Shown here: positions 18,142 through 26,624 of the stretch, in pieces
Position numbering within the stretch: position 1 is the stretch's first letter
How the letters are laid out: each line of letters opens with the position of its first letter
Source: JAKAWQ01 sp035509315
GTDB taxonomy: Bacteria; Pseudomonadota; Alphaproteobacteria; Acetobacterales; Acetobacteraceae
Assembly: GCA_035509315.1 (NCBI GenBank)
Contig: DATJLS010000019.1
Coordinates: forward strand, 5,412-69,411
Direction: 5' to 3'
Length of the DNA stretch: 64,000 bases
Program-made: the position numbers and the translations under genes
Notes under the pieces: generated by a model
What the model saw: the letters and a program-made list of their open reading frames with translations, nothing else
Database searches by the model: none
Told to the model about the DNA's origin: nothing

Positions 18142-19665
18142 TCACATCGTGGCGCCAATGACCCAAGGCGCGAATTCGGAGCTGCCGAAATCGTAGGTTT
18201 CGCTCTTGGTCCGCTCGCCCGAAGCCACGCGACGGATGAGATCGAAGATGCGCTGGCCACATTCCTCCACCGATTCATCGCCATCGACGATCGTGCCGCA
18301 GTTCACGTCCATGTCGTCGGACATACGCTGGTACATCGGCGTGTTCGTCGCGAGCTTGATCGAAGGCGCGGGCTTGCAGCCGAAAACGCTGCCACGGCCA
18401 GTCGTGAAGCAGACGAGATTGGCGCCGCCGGCGACCTGGCCGGTCGCGGCAACCGGATCGTAGCCGGGGGTGTCCATGAAGACGAAGCCGCGCGCGCTCG
18501 GTGGCTCCGCATAACGCACGACATCGGTGAGATTCGTGCTGCCGGCCTTGGCCATCGCGCCCAAGGATTTCTCGAGGATGGTGGTGAGGCCTCCCGCCTT
18601 GTTGCCGGGCGAGGGGTTGGCGTTCATTTCTGCCCCCTCGCGGCGTGTGTAATCTTCCCACCAGCGCATCAGCGCCACGAGCTTCTCGCCAACCTCGCGG
18701 CTCACCGCGCGGCGGGTAAGCAGATGCTCGGCGCCGTACGTCTCGGGCGTTTCGGAAAGGATCACGGTGCCGCCATTGCGCACAACGAGATCGCTCGCCG
18801 CGCCAAGAGCCGGGTTGGCGGAGATGCCGGAATACCCATCCGAGCCGCCGCACTGCAGGGCGATGGTGAGCTCGGAGAGCGGCACTGTCTCGCGTGTTAC
18901 GCTGTTCGCTTCGGCCAGCACCTCGCGAACGAAGCTGATGCCGCTTTCCACCGTTTTTCGGGTGCCGCCCATCGACTGGATGTCCATCGAGCGCAACCGC
19001 CCGGCGAGGCGCTGCTCCTCCATCATTGGGCCGATCTGATTGACCTCGCACCCCAGCCCGAGCGCGATGACATGGGAGAAGTTCGGATGGCGTGCATAGC
19101 CGGCAAGCGTGCGGCGCAGGAGCTTCAACGGCTCGCCCATGGTCATGCCGCAGCCGGTCTTGTGGGTGAGGGCCACCACCCCGTCAACGTTCGGGTATTC
19201 GGCGAGCGGATCGGCATTCGAGAAGGGGCTGCGGCGGAAGACGTCGGCAATCAGGTCGGCAACGTGCGCGCTGCAATTCACGCTCGTCAGGATGCCGATA
19301 TAATTGCGCGTCGCCACTTTCCCGCCGCGTCGGCGGATTCCTTCGAAGGTTGCCGGCGGCTCGATCATCGCGGTCGGCATCGCATCGACACCGTAGGCGT
19401 AATCCTTTGCGAAATCGCCCATTCCGCAATTCTGCACATGCACATGCCGGCCGGACTCGATCGGCACGGTCGCGAATCCGATCACCTGGCCGTAGCGCCG
19501 GATCGGCTCACCCACCGCGTGCGGCCGGACAGTGACTTTGTGTCCAGCCGGAATGCGGTCCTGCGCGATGACACCCGGCGCGACGGACGTCCCGGGCAGC
19601 AATGTCGCGCGGGCGATCACCACCCCGTCATCGGGGTGGAGGCGGATCACGGGGGGAGGTGACAT
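18142..19665 (-). CDS. UxaA/GarD-family sugar-acid dehydratase (altronate/galactarate type)
   Basis: A 507-residue single-chain enzyme with an N-terminal SAF domain (about residues 5-85) and the C-terminal UxaA dehydratase domain with conserved KTGCG, LGCEVNQ and CGGSDG stretches. Family members dehydrate altronate or galactarate to 2-keto-3-deoxy acids with Fe(II). Cotranscription with the HpaI-type aldolase (16 bases away) supports a sugar-acid catabolic pair, a dehydratase feeding a retro-aldol enzyme. The exact substrate cannot be told from sequence. Confidence 0.82.
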   Translation of the reverse strand: MSPPPVIRLHPDDGVVIARATLLPGTSVAPGVIAQDRIPAGHKVTVRPHAVGEPIRRYGQVIGFATVPIESGRHVHVQNCGMGDFAKDYAYGVDAMPTAMIEPPATFEGIRRRGGKVATRNYIGILTSVNCSAHVADLIADVFRRSPFSNADPLAEYPNVDGVVALTHKTGCGMTMGEPLKLLRRTLAGYARHPNFSHVIALGLGCEVNQIGPMMEEQRLAGRLRSMDIQSMGGTRKTVESGISFVREVLAEANSVTRETVPLSELTIALQCGGSDGYSGISANPALGAASDLVVRNGGTVILSETPETYGAEHLLTRRAVSREVGEKLVALMRWWEDYTRREGAEMNANPSPGNKAGGLTTILEKSLGAMAKAGSTNLTDVVRYAEPPSARGFVFMDTPGYDPVAATGQVAGGANLVCFTTGRGSVFGCKPAPSIKLATNTPMYQRMSDDMDVNCGTIVDGDESVEECGQRIFDLIRRVASGERTKSETYDFGSSEFAPWVIGATM

Positions 19666-19681
19666 TAAGCGAACTCCAGAG

Positions 19682-20458
19682 TCAGGCCTTGCCTCCGGCA
19701 GCCTGGCGGACGGCAGCGACCGCGGCTTGCGCGGCACGAAACATCAGCCCGCTGTCATTGGCGATGGTGACGAAGCGAAAGCCCATGCCGACCATGCGCG
19801 CGGCATAGGCTGGGGTTGCATTGTGCACGCCGGCCACAATGCCGCGCTTGCCGGTCACGCTGACCAGCCGCTCGTAGATCTTGAGAATCTCCGGCTCTTC
19901 GCGGTCGAGCTTGGGTTCGAGCCCAAGCGAGAAACCGAGATCGCTCGGGCCGATATAGATGCCGTTGATTCCGGGGACGTCGAGGATCGATTCGATATTG
20001 TCCAGCGCTTCCTGCGTCTCGATCATCGGGATGCAGAGAACCTCGGAATTGGCGGTCTTCACGTACTCGCCGCCCTCGCCATAGATGCCGGCGCGGATCG
20101 CCCCGTTGCTACGTGTTCCCATCGGTGGATATCGGCAGGCGGAGACGAAGGCCTCGGCCTGGGCGCGCGTGCTGATCATAGGGCAGATCACGCCCATCGC
20201 GCCGCCATCGAGTACCTTGCCGATGATGCCGGGCTCATTCCACGGCACGCGCACGAGCGGCGTGATCGGACGGCTCTGGAATCCCTGAAAACAAGCCACC
20301 ATCGAATGATAGTCCTGAACGCCGTGCTGGATATCGACGGTCAGGCTGTCCCAGCCGGCCTGGGACATCACTTCGGCGGCGAAACCGGAGGGGATGGCAA
20401 GCCAGCCATTGATCACCGCCTTGCCTTCCGCCCAGAGCTGCTTCACCCGGTTCGCCAT
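19682..20458 (-). CDS. HpcH/HpaI-family aldolase (2-dehydro-3-deoxy-glucarate or rhamnonate aldolase-like)
   Basis: A 258-residue class II metal-dependent aldolase. Conserved elements are the DIQHG stretch near residue 42, GGAMGVICP, the metal ligands in IPMIET and IGPSDL. Relatives such as GarL split 2-keto-3-deoxy sugar acids to pyruvate and an aldehyde. A strong AGGAGAGG precedes the ATG at 20458. It leads a two-gene unit with the downstream dehydratase, which makes the kind of substrate this family uses. Confidence 0.85.
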   Translation of the reverse strand: MANRVKQLWAEGKAVINGWLAIPSGFAAEVMSQAGWDSLTVDIQHGVQDYHSMVACFQGFQSRPITPLVRVPWNEPGIIGKVLDGGAMGVICPMISTRAQAEAFVSACRYPPMGTRSNGAIRAGIYGEGGEYVKTANSEVLCIPMIETQEALDNIESILDVPGINGIYIGPSDLGFSLGLEPKLDREEPEILKIYERLVSVTGKRGIVAGVHNATPAYAARMVGMGFRFVTIANDSGLMFRAAQAAVAAVRQAAGGKA

Positions 20459-20526
20459 CCTGTTCCTCTCCTTGCACAGTCGCCGGCACGCTAGGCCGGG
20501 GCTTCCAAGGGGTCAACGCGCGCCGA

Positions 20527-22383
20527 TCATGGTTCTGCCGTGACGGGAGCGGGAAGCGCGGCAGGCGCGGTGAGCGGGCCGATGATCGCCTCGATCTCCG
20601 CCGCAGTCATTGTTTCCTTTGCGAGCAGCACGCGCGCAGCCTCGCGCAAACCCTTCTCGTTCGCCGCCAGAATGGCGCGGGCACGCGCATACGCCCCGTC
20701 GACGAGACTGCGCACCGCGTCGTCGATCGCCGCAGCTGTTTCCTCGCCGTACTGGCGCGGCTGGAAATCCATCCCCTCCGGTCCTTGCAGAAACCGCGAG
20801 CGCTGCTGCTCGTACGCGACCTGGCCAAGCCGTGGGTCCATGCCGAAGCGCATCACCATGCTGCGGGCAATATCGGTCGCTTTGGCAAGATCGTCCGACG
20901 CCCCGGTGGAAATCTCGCCGAAGATCACACTCTCCGCGGCACGCCCCCCGAGCAGCACGGCCATGCGGTTGAGCAGCTCCCCCTGCTCCATCAGGAAACG
21001 GTCCTCAAGCGGGCGCTGGATCGTGTAGCCGAGCGCGCCCATGCCGCGCGGAATGATCGAGACCTTTTGCACCGGATCGGTGCCGGGCAGCGCCATGGCC
21101 ACCATCGCGTGGCCCATTTCGTGATGTGCGACGACATTGCGCTCATGCGCATTGAGCAGCCGGTTGCGCTTCTCGAGCCCGGCGATGATGCGCTCGACCG
21201 CCTGCTCGAAATCACCGAACGTGACTTCCTCGGCATTGCGGCGAGTGGCCAGCAGGGCCGCCTCATTGACGAGATTGGCGAGATCGGCGCCGGTGAATCC
21301 GGGGGTGAGTGCTGCGATCTGCTCGATCGACACACCCGGGGCAAGATGAACCTTGTGGATATGGATATTGAGGATATCGATGCGCCCCTTCTTGTCCGGT
21401 CGATCCACCAGAACCTGGCGGTCGAAGCGACCGGCACGCAGCAGCGCGGGATCAAGAACTTCCGGGCGGTTGGTGGCGCCAAGCAGCACGACACCGGTCG
21501 AGGGATCGAAGCCGTCGAGCTCCGCGAGGAGCTGGTTCAAAGTCTGCTCCTTCTCGTCATGCCCGCCACCGCCCAGGAAGCTCGAGCGGGAGCGGCCGAG
21601 CGCGTCGAGCTCGTCGATGAAGATGATCGCCGGTGCCTGCTCGCGCGCCTGCTTGAAGAGGTCTCGCACACGCGCTGCCCCCACGCCCACAAACATCTCA
21701 ACGAATTCCGAGCCGCTGATCGAGAAGAACGGCACACCCGCTTCGCCCGCGACCGCGCGGGCAAGCAATGTCTTCCCGGTACCGGGCGGACCGACGAGCA
21801 GGATGCCCTTCGGAATGTGCGCGCCGAGCCGGCCATAACGCTTCGGATCGCGGAGGAAGGCGACGATTTCCTGAAGCTCCGCCTTCGCCTCATCGACGCC
21901 TGCGACATCCGAGAAACGCACCGGCACCTCGTTCTCAGCATAGATCTTCGCCCGACTGCGGCCAACCGCGAAAAGCCCGCCCATGCCTCCTGTGGCCGCC
22001 GGGCGGACCAGGAACATCCAGAGCAGTATGAAGAGCAGCGCCGGCATGAACCAGGCGAACACCGTGGCGAAAATGCCGGGTGATGGCGCGCCGGAGAAGG
22101 TGACGCCGGATTTCTCCAGGCTGGCGGCGAGGGCGGGATCAACGCGTTCGGTCTCGAACTCGGTCGGCTGGCCCTTCTCAGGGGCAACGAAGCTGCCGGT
22201 GATCTCGTTCGGGGCGATGGTCAGGTCCTTGAGCTTGTGATCCTGCACCAGGCCAAGAAATTCGCTGTACGAAATGGTCTTCACCTGGCTCGGCTGGCTG
22301 ATGAACTGCTCGATCGCGAGCACGGCCAGAAAAGCAAGTATGAAATACCAGAAATGAACATGGTGTTCGCGCTTCATCTGCAT
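20527..22383 (-). CDS. ftsH: ATP-dependent zinc metalloprotease FtsH
   Basis: Membrane-anchored hexameric AAA protease for quality control of membrane and regulatory proteins. The 618 residues contain two membrane helices (about 13-30 and 115-135), a periplasmic domain between them, the AAA module with Walker A GPPGTGKT near residue 200 and IFIDELDAL, and the zinc site HHEMGH near residue 421. The start is ATG 22383 or the ATG at 22377. It lacks typical downstream partners such as hflKC and may be one of several FtsH paralogues. Confidence 0.93.
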   Translation of the reverse strand: MQMKREHHVHFWYFILAFLAVLAIEQFISQPSQVKTISYSEFLGLVQDHKLKDLTIAPNEITGSFVAPEKGQPTEFETERVDPALAASLEKSGVTFSGAPSPGIFATVFAWFMPALLFILLWMFLVRPAATGGMGGLFAVGRSRAKIYAENEVPVRFSDVAGVDEAKAELQEIVAFLRDPKRYGRLGAHIPKGILLVGPPGTGKTLLARAVAGEAGVPFFSISGSEFVEMFVGVGAARVRDLFKQAREQAPAIIFIDELDALGRSRSSFLGGGGHDEKEQTLNQLLAELDGFDPSTGVVLLGATNRPEVLDPALLRAGRFDRQVLVDRPDKKGRIDILNIHIHKVHLAPGVSIEQIAALTPGFTGADLANLVNEAALLATRRNAEEVTFGDFEQAVERIIAGLEKRNRLLNAHERNVVAHHEMGHAMVAMALPGTDPVQKVSIIPRGMGALGYTIQRPLEDRFLMEQGELLNRMAVLLGGRAAESVIFGEISTGASDDLAKATDIARSMVMRFGMDPRLGQVAYEQQRSRFLQGPEGMDFQPRQYGEETAAAIDDAVRSLVDGAYARARAILAANEKGLREAARVLLAKETMTAAEIEAIIGPLTAPAALPAPVTAEP

Positions 22384-22409
22384 CGAAGAGGGTCCCCTTC
22401 GCGGCCTTG

Positions 22410-23396
22410 TTACGACATCGTGAGCACCGCCGCCCCCTCTATCCGCCCGGCGGCGAGATCGGCAAGGGCGTCGTTCGCGGCGACAAGAGGGTAGGGCACC
22501 GTTTGCGTTCGTACCGGCACTTTCGGCGCCAGCGCCAGGAATTCCTCGGCATCCTTGCGGGTGAGGTTGGCGACCGAGCGCAGGATGCGCTCCTCCCACA
22601 GCAACTTATAGGGAAAGGCGGGGATGTCCGACATATGGATGCCGGCGCAGACGATGACGGCGCCCGGAGCGCTCGCCGCCAGGGCGGCGGGCACGAGGCC
22701 GCCCACGGGCGCGAAGATCAGCGCCGCGTCGAGCGTCTCAGGCGGCGTCTCATCCGAGCCGCCCGCCCAGACGGCACCGAGGCTCAGAGCGAACTCCTGG
22801 CCCGCCTTGTCGCCCGGCTTGGTGAATGCAAAGACGGTCCGGCCCTGCCAGACCGCGACCTGGGCGATGATGTGCGCCGCAGCCCCGAAGCCATAGAGGC
22901 CGAGCCGCTTGCCTGGCCCGGCCATGCGGAGCGCCCGATAGCCGATCAGCCCGGCGCAGAGCAGGGGTGCCGCCGATTGATCCGTATAGACCTCGGGCAG
23001 CGGGAAGCAGTAGCGCGCATCGGCCACACAACACTCGGCATAGCCCCCGTCGATCTGGTATCCAGTGAAACGGGCATTGGGACAAAGATTCTCCTGGCCG
23101 GCGCGGCACCAGGGGCAAGTGCCGCAGGTGTAACCGAGCCAGGGCACGCCAACTCGCTCGCCGATATGAAACCGCTCGACGCCGGGGCCGAGAGCAGCGA
23201 CATGGCCGACAATTTCATGGCCGGGGACGAGCGGCAGCTTGGGGTGAGGAAGATCGCCCTCGAAGACGTGGAGGTCGGTTCGGCAAACACCGCACGCACT
23301 GACCCTGATGAGAATCTGGCCAGGGCCGGCCGTGGGGATTGGCAGCGCCTCGGCCACCAGCTTTTGCCGGGCCCGCCCCAGCACCATGGCCCGCAT
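22410..23396 (-). CDS. Zinc-dependent alcohol dehydrogenase
   Basis: A 328-residue medium-chain dehydrogenase. Catalytic zinc ligands are seen in CGVCRTD and GHEIVG, and the structural zinc is bound by CGTCPWCRAGQENLC. The NAD(P) site is the GFGAAAH glycine motif near residue 175. The protein resembles AdhA/propanol-preferring enzymes. It is divergent from the FAD dehydrogenase gene with 115 bases between starts and lies 26 bases from ftsH. The ATG at 23396 gives the standard MRAMVL start. Confidence 0.88.
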   Translation of the reverse strand: MRAMVLGRARQKLVAEALPIPTAGPGQILIRVSACGVCRTDLHVFEGDLPHPKLPLVPGHEIVGHVAALGPGVERFHIGERVGVPWLGYTCGTCPWCRAGQENLCPNARFTGYQIDGGYAECCVADARYCFPLPEVYTDQSAAPLLCAGLIGYRALRMAGPGKRLGLYGFGAAAHIIAQVAVWQGRTVFAFTKPGDKAGQEFALSLGAVWAGGSDETPPETLDAALIFAPVGGLVPAALAASAPGAVIVCAGIHMSDIPAFPYKLLWEERILRSVANLTRKDAEEFLALAPKVPVRTQTVPYPLVAANDALADLAAGRIEGAAVLTMS

Positions 23397-23511
23397 CAGG
23401 CGATCTCCTTTCCCTGCCGGCCCGCAATCATGGACCGCGTGCCCGACCCGACATAGGGTTGCGAGGGTGGCAGACCCCCTCGCAAGTTCGGGGTGAGAGG
23501 GAAAATATAGA

Positions 23512-24909
23512 ATGCCTGAAGATGGGATGAGGGGACGCCCGGTCGATCTGGTGATCGAGGAAGCCCGGCGCGTGCTCGCCAACCGGCTCAGCACCAACGC
23601 GAGCCTCCGCGAGCAACACGCGCACGGAGAGGACACCCAGCCTCCGGTGCTGCCCGATGCCGTTGCCTTCGCCGAGACATCGGAGGAAGCGGCATTTCTG
23701 CTTGCCCTCTGCAACCGCCATGGCGTGCCCGTTGTGCCGTTCGGTGCCGGCACCTCGCTTGAGGGCCATGTCACGCCGGTGCATGGCGGGATCAGCCTCG
23801 ATCTCTCGCGCATGCAGCGGGTGATCGCGGTCAACCCGGAGGATATGGATTGCCGGGTCGAGGCTGGCGTCACTCGCCAGAGTCTCAACGCCTATCTGCG
23901 TGACCAGGGCCTCTTCTTTCCGGTCGATCCTGGTAGCGAATGCACGATCGGTGGCATGTGCGCGACCCGCGCCTCCGGAACCAATGCGGTACGCTACGGC
24001 ACGATCCGCGAGAACGTGCTCGGACTCACCGTGGCTCTGGCGGATGGGCGGCTGATCCGAACCGGCGGGCGGGTGCGAAAGTCATCGGCCGGCTACGATC
24101 TCACCCGCCTCTTTATCGGCTCGGAGGGCACGCTCGGGGTGATCACTGAGATCGCGCTCCGGCTGCACGGGATCCCGGAGGCGGTCGCGGCCGCGACCGC
24201 GCAGTTTCCCGCCCTCGAGGGGGCCGTGGAATCGGTGATCGCGGTGATGCAGGCAGGCATTCCGGTGGCCCGGATCGAGCTTCTCGACGATGTGCAGATG
24301 CGGGCCTCGATCGCCTACTCGAAGCTCTCGGGCCTGGCGCCTCTGCCCACCCTTTTCTTTGAGCTGCATGGCAGCCCGGTCGCGATCGCCGAGCAGACTG
24401 CCGAGGTAGAGGAGATTGCGCGCAGCTTCGGCGCTGGGCACTTCGCGCAGGCGGCGGATCCCGAGGCTCGGGCGCATCTGTGGAGGGCGCGGCATGATGC
24501 CTATTGGGCATCGTTGGCGCTGAAGCCGGGCTGGAAAGGGCTGACGACGGACGCCATCGTGCCGATTTCACGTCTCGCCGAGGCAGTGCTTGGCGCCAAG
24601 GAGGATATCGCCGCTTCCGGGCTCGTGGGCACGATCGTCGGCCATGTCGGGGACGGCAACTTCCACACCGTCCTAATGGTGCCGCCCGAGCCGGACGGGC
24701 TGGAGCGTGCCTGGGCACTGGATCGCAAGATCGTCGAAAGGGCGCTTGCGCTGGGAGGTTCCTGCAGCGGGGAGCATGGTATCGGCGTCGGCAAGCGCAC
24801 CTTCCTCCTGGCGGAACACGGCGCCGAGGCGCTCGATCTGATGCGCCAGATCAAAGCCGCGCTCGATCCGCGCGGCATCCTCAACCCTGGAAAGATTTTT
24901 CTTGACTGA
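23512..24909 (+). CDS. FAD-linked D-2-hydroxyacid dehydrogenase (Dld/GlcD family)
   Basis: A 465-residue flavoprotein of the VAO family, oxidising D-lactate, glycolate or a related 2-hydroxyacid. The FAD-binding PFGAGTSLEGH stands near residue 82, followed by DPGSECTIGGM and FIGSEGTLGVITE. The C-terminal cap contains GHVGDGNFH and SGEHGIG with likely metal ligands, and ends with the typical LNPGKIF. The divergent alcohol dehydrogenase suggests a shared oxidation pathway, but this is inference. Family A repeat copy 3 follows the stop. Confidence 0.85.
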   Translation: MPEDGMRGRPVDLVIEEARRVLANRLSTNASLREQHAHGEDTQPPVLPDAVAFAETSEEAAFLLALCNRHGVPVVPFGAGTSLEGHVTPVHGGISLDLSRMQRVIAVNPEDMDCRVEAGVTRQSLNAYLRDQGLFFPVDPGSECTIGGMCATRASGTNAVRYGTIRENVLGLTVALADGRLIRTGGRVRKSSAGYDLTRLFIGSEGTLGVITEIALRLHGIPEAVAAATAQFPALEGAVESVIAVMQAGIPVARIELLDDVQMRASIAYSKLSGLAPLPTLFFELHGSPVAIAEQTAEVEEIARSFGAGHFAQAADPEARAHLWRARHDAYWASLALKPGWKGLTTDAIVPISRLAEAVLGAKEDIAASGLVGTIVGHVGDGNFHTVLMVPPEPDGLERAWALDRKIVERALALGGSCSGEHGIGVGKRTFLLAEHGAEALDLMRQIKAALDPRGILNPGKIFLD

Positions 24910-24922
24910 CTGCGGCCGTCTA

Positions 24923-25021
24923 GAGCGGGACGCGTTCGCGGGGACTCACCCATTCCGTTCCAGATCATTGTTTTATCGCGTGATTCAGACCTACGGTGAT
25001 TCCCCCTCCGGTCATCACACT
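24923..25021 (+). repeat. Dispersed repeat, family A, copy 3 (diverged)
   Basis: Starts GAGCGGGACGCGTTCG and ends CGGTCATCACACT, with the central block ATCGCGTGATTCAGACCT preserved, in the same order as copies 1 and 2. It fills the convergent gap between the FAD dehydrogenase and a DUF983 gene and directly abuts the latter's stop codon. Confidence 0.75.
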
Positions 25022-25441
25022 CTAATGCGTCGGCGGCTTGACGATCCCGAGCCGCAGCATCAGCCCGACAGTCGCCCCCTTCACCGGGCGGAGCAAGACA
25101 ATCGCAAGGACCAGTGTCAGCGGCACCAGGATCGCCGTCTCCGTCCACATGGAAAGATGCATCGTGCTCTCCATCACCACGAGAAGGGCGACGACGACAG
25201 GCCCGGCAATCAGGACCGTGAATACGGGCGGCCCATCGTCCGCCGGCACTTGGCCGAGCGGTGCCCCACAGACGGCGCATTCCGGGGCAACCCGCAGATA
25301 GCCCGTGAAAAGACGGGTGCAACCGCAAGCCGGACACCGTCCGGCCATGCCGCGTCCGATTGCCACAAGAAGGGGCGGAGATGGCCAGGGTGGGGGCGAT
25401 TTCTTTCGATCCGGCTCCCAGCGTGCGGCGGGCGCGGGCAT
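25022..25441 (-). CDS. DUF983 membrane protein, copy 1
   Basis: A 139-residue protein of unknown function. A zinc-ribbon-like CPACG ... CAVCG pair (about residues 36-60) is followed by two hydrophobic helices (about 70-90 and 100-118) and the conserved LRPVKGATVGLMLRLG end. It is homologous over its full length to the next gene. DUF983 genes are common in Alphaproteobacteria, often near cytochrome oxidase assembly genes; none is near here. Confidence 0.8.
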   Translation of the reverse strand: MPAPAARWEPDRKKSPPPWPSPPLLVAIGRGMAGRCPACGCTRLFTGYLRVAPECAVCGAPLGQVPADDGPPVFTVLIAGPVVVALLVVMESTMHLSMWTETAILVPLTLVLAIVLLRPVKGATVGLMLRLGIVKPPTH

Positions 25442-25451
25442 TTTGAATGGG

Positions 25452-25883
25452 CTATTGCGGCGGCTTGATCATGCCAAGGCGGAGCATCATGCCGACGGTC
25501 GCCCCCTTCACCGGCCGCAGCAGGGCCAGGGTGAGGACCAGAGTGAGCGGCATCAGGATGGCCGCCTCAAGCCAGAGAGGCGGGGAGAAATCCGTTTCCA
25601 TGATGAGCAGGAGGCCGATGACGATGTGCCCAACGATAAGGATCGTGACGTAGGGGGGCGCGTCGTCGGAGCGAAGCTCACCGAGCGGGGCACCACAGTG
25701 GACACAGGTCGGGACGACCCGGAGATAGCCAGCAAAGAGCGGGCCTTGCCCGCAAGCCGGGCACCGGCCGGCAAGGCCACGACGAACCTGCGTCAGAAAT
25801 GGCGGATTGGGCCAAGGGGTGAGCGCGGCGGTCTCCGTGACACTCCCGTTGCGTTGCCAGCGGAACGAATTTTGATCGGGCAC
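25452..25883 (-). CDS. DUF983 membrane protein, copy 2
   Basis: A 143-residue paralogue of the downstream gene with the same CPACG and CVHCG pairs, two membrane helices and the LRPVKGATVG ending. The start is set at a GTG (25883) with AAAGGAA about nine bases before it; no ATG is available at a sensible place. The two copies are ten bases apart and probably cotranscribed, suggesting a tandem duplication that has diverged. Confidence 0.75.
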   Translation of the reverse strand: MPDQNSFRWQRNGSVTETAALTPWPNPPFLTQVRRGLAGRCPACGQGPLFAGYLRVVPTCVHCGAPLGELRSDDAPPYVTILIVGHIVIGLLLIMETDFSPPLWLEAAILMPLTLVLTLALLRPVKGATVGMMLRLGMIKPPQ

Positions 25884-26175
25884 GGAACAATTCCTTTGCT
25901 TGCCGATGAGTGGTCCCGTCGGGTCTTGGGTCGGCCGCCGTCGTCCAACCTCCGGGAGGTCAACGAAACCGGAGCGTCGAACTATAATCTGGTGGCTTCT
26001 GAAGGTCATTGCGGCCAAAAGAGGAGAGGGCAGGGTTGCGCGCCCGTTCCGTCCCCCTCGCCCCGAAAATCCTGGTCGGACGATCACAGAGCCGCGTGTT
26101 GTCCCGTCCCGATATTGACGCTCGCAGCTGAAGCCGGCACGAATTGTCGCGTGCCCAATAGCAGGGGATCGGGCA

Positions 26176-26589
26176 ATGATGCGCCGCGCTGTCATGCTCT
26201 TCGCCGCTATCAGCCTGGCCGTTTGGGCAGCCCCGCCGTTGCGGGCCCAAAATGCGGCCACCGGGAGCCCCGGACGTGGCTACGTCGTCTTTTTCCAGGA
26301 ATGGTCGGCGGCGTTGGATGCGCCGGCCCTGCAGGCCATCGCCGCGGCCGCCGCGATCGCGGCCAAGACACCTGACGCTCCGATTACCGTAACCGGCTAC
26401 GCCGATCCTCTCGGAAGTGTCCAGGCGAATATCTACCTCACCGAAACGCGCGCCCAGGTGGTCACCGACCAGCTGACAGCGGACGGTGTCAACCCCGCGC
26501 GGATTCATCAGCGCGCAGCCGGCAAGGTCGGCTTTCAGCTCACCTCGCAGGAAAGCCGCCGCGTCGTCATCACGATTGGCGGGTCGTAG
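26176..26589 (+). CDS. Small OmpA-like periplasmic protein
   Basis: A 137-residue protein with a signal peptide (about residues 1-25) and one OmpA C-terminal domain of the type that binds peptidoglycan. The motif region VTGYADPLGS, then N-x-x-LTETRAQVV and INPARIH-like residues, fits the family, though the domain is minimal. No beta-barrel or lipobox is seen, so it is probably soluble in the periplasm. The 292 bases upstream contain no recognisable gene. Confidence 0.72.
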   Translation: MMRRAVMLFAAISLAVWAAPPLRAQNAATGSPGRGYVVFFQEWSAALDAPALQAIAAAAAIAAKTPDAPITVTGYADPLGSVQANIYLTETRAQVVTDQLTADGVNPARIHQRAAGKVGFQLTSQESRRVVITIGGS

Positions 26590-26624
26590 CCTCCCCCTCG
26601 GGGCCTCCTTCCGGACCCCTCCCT

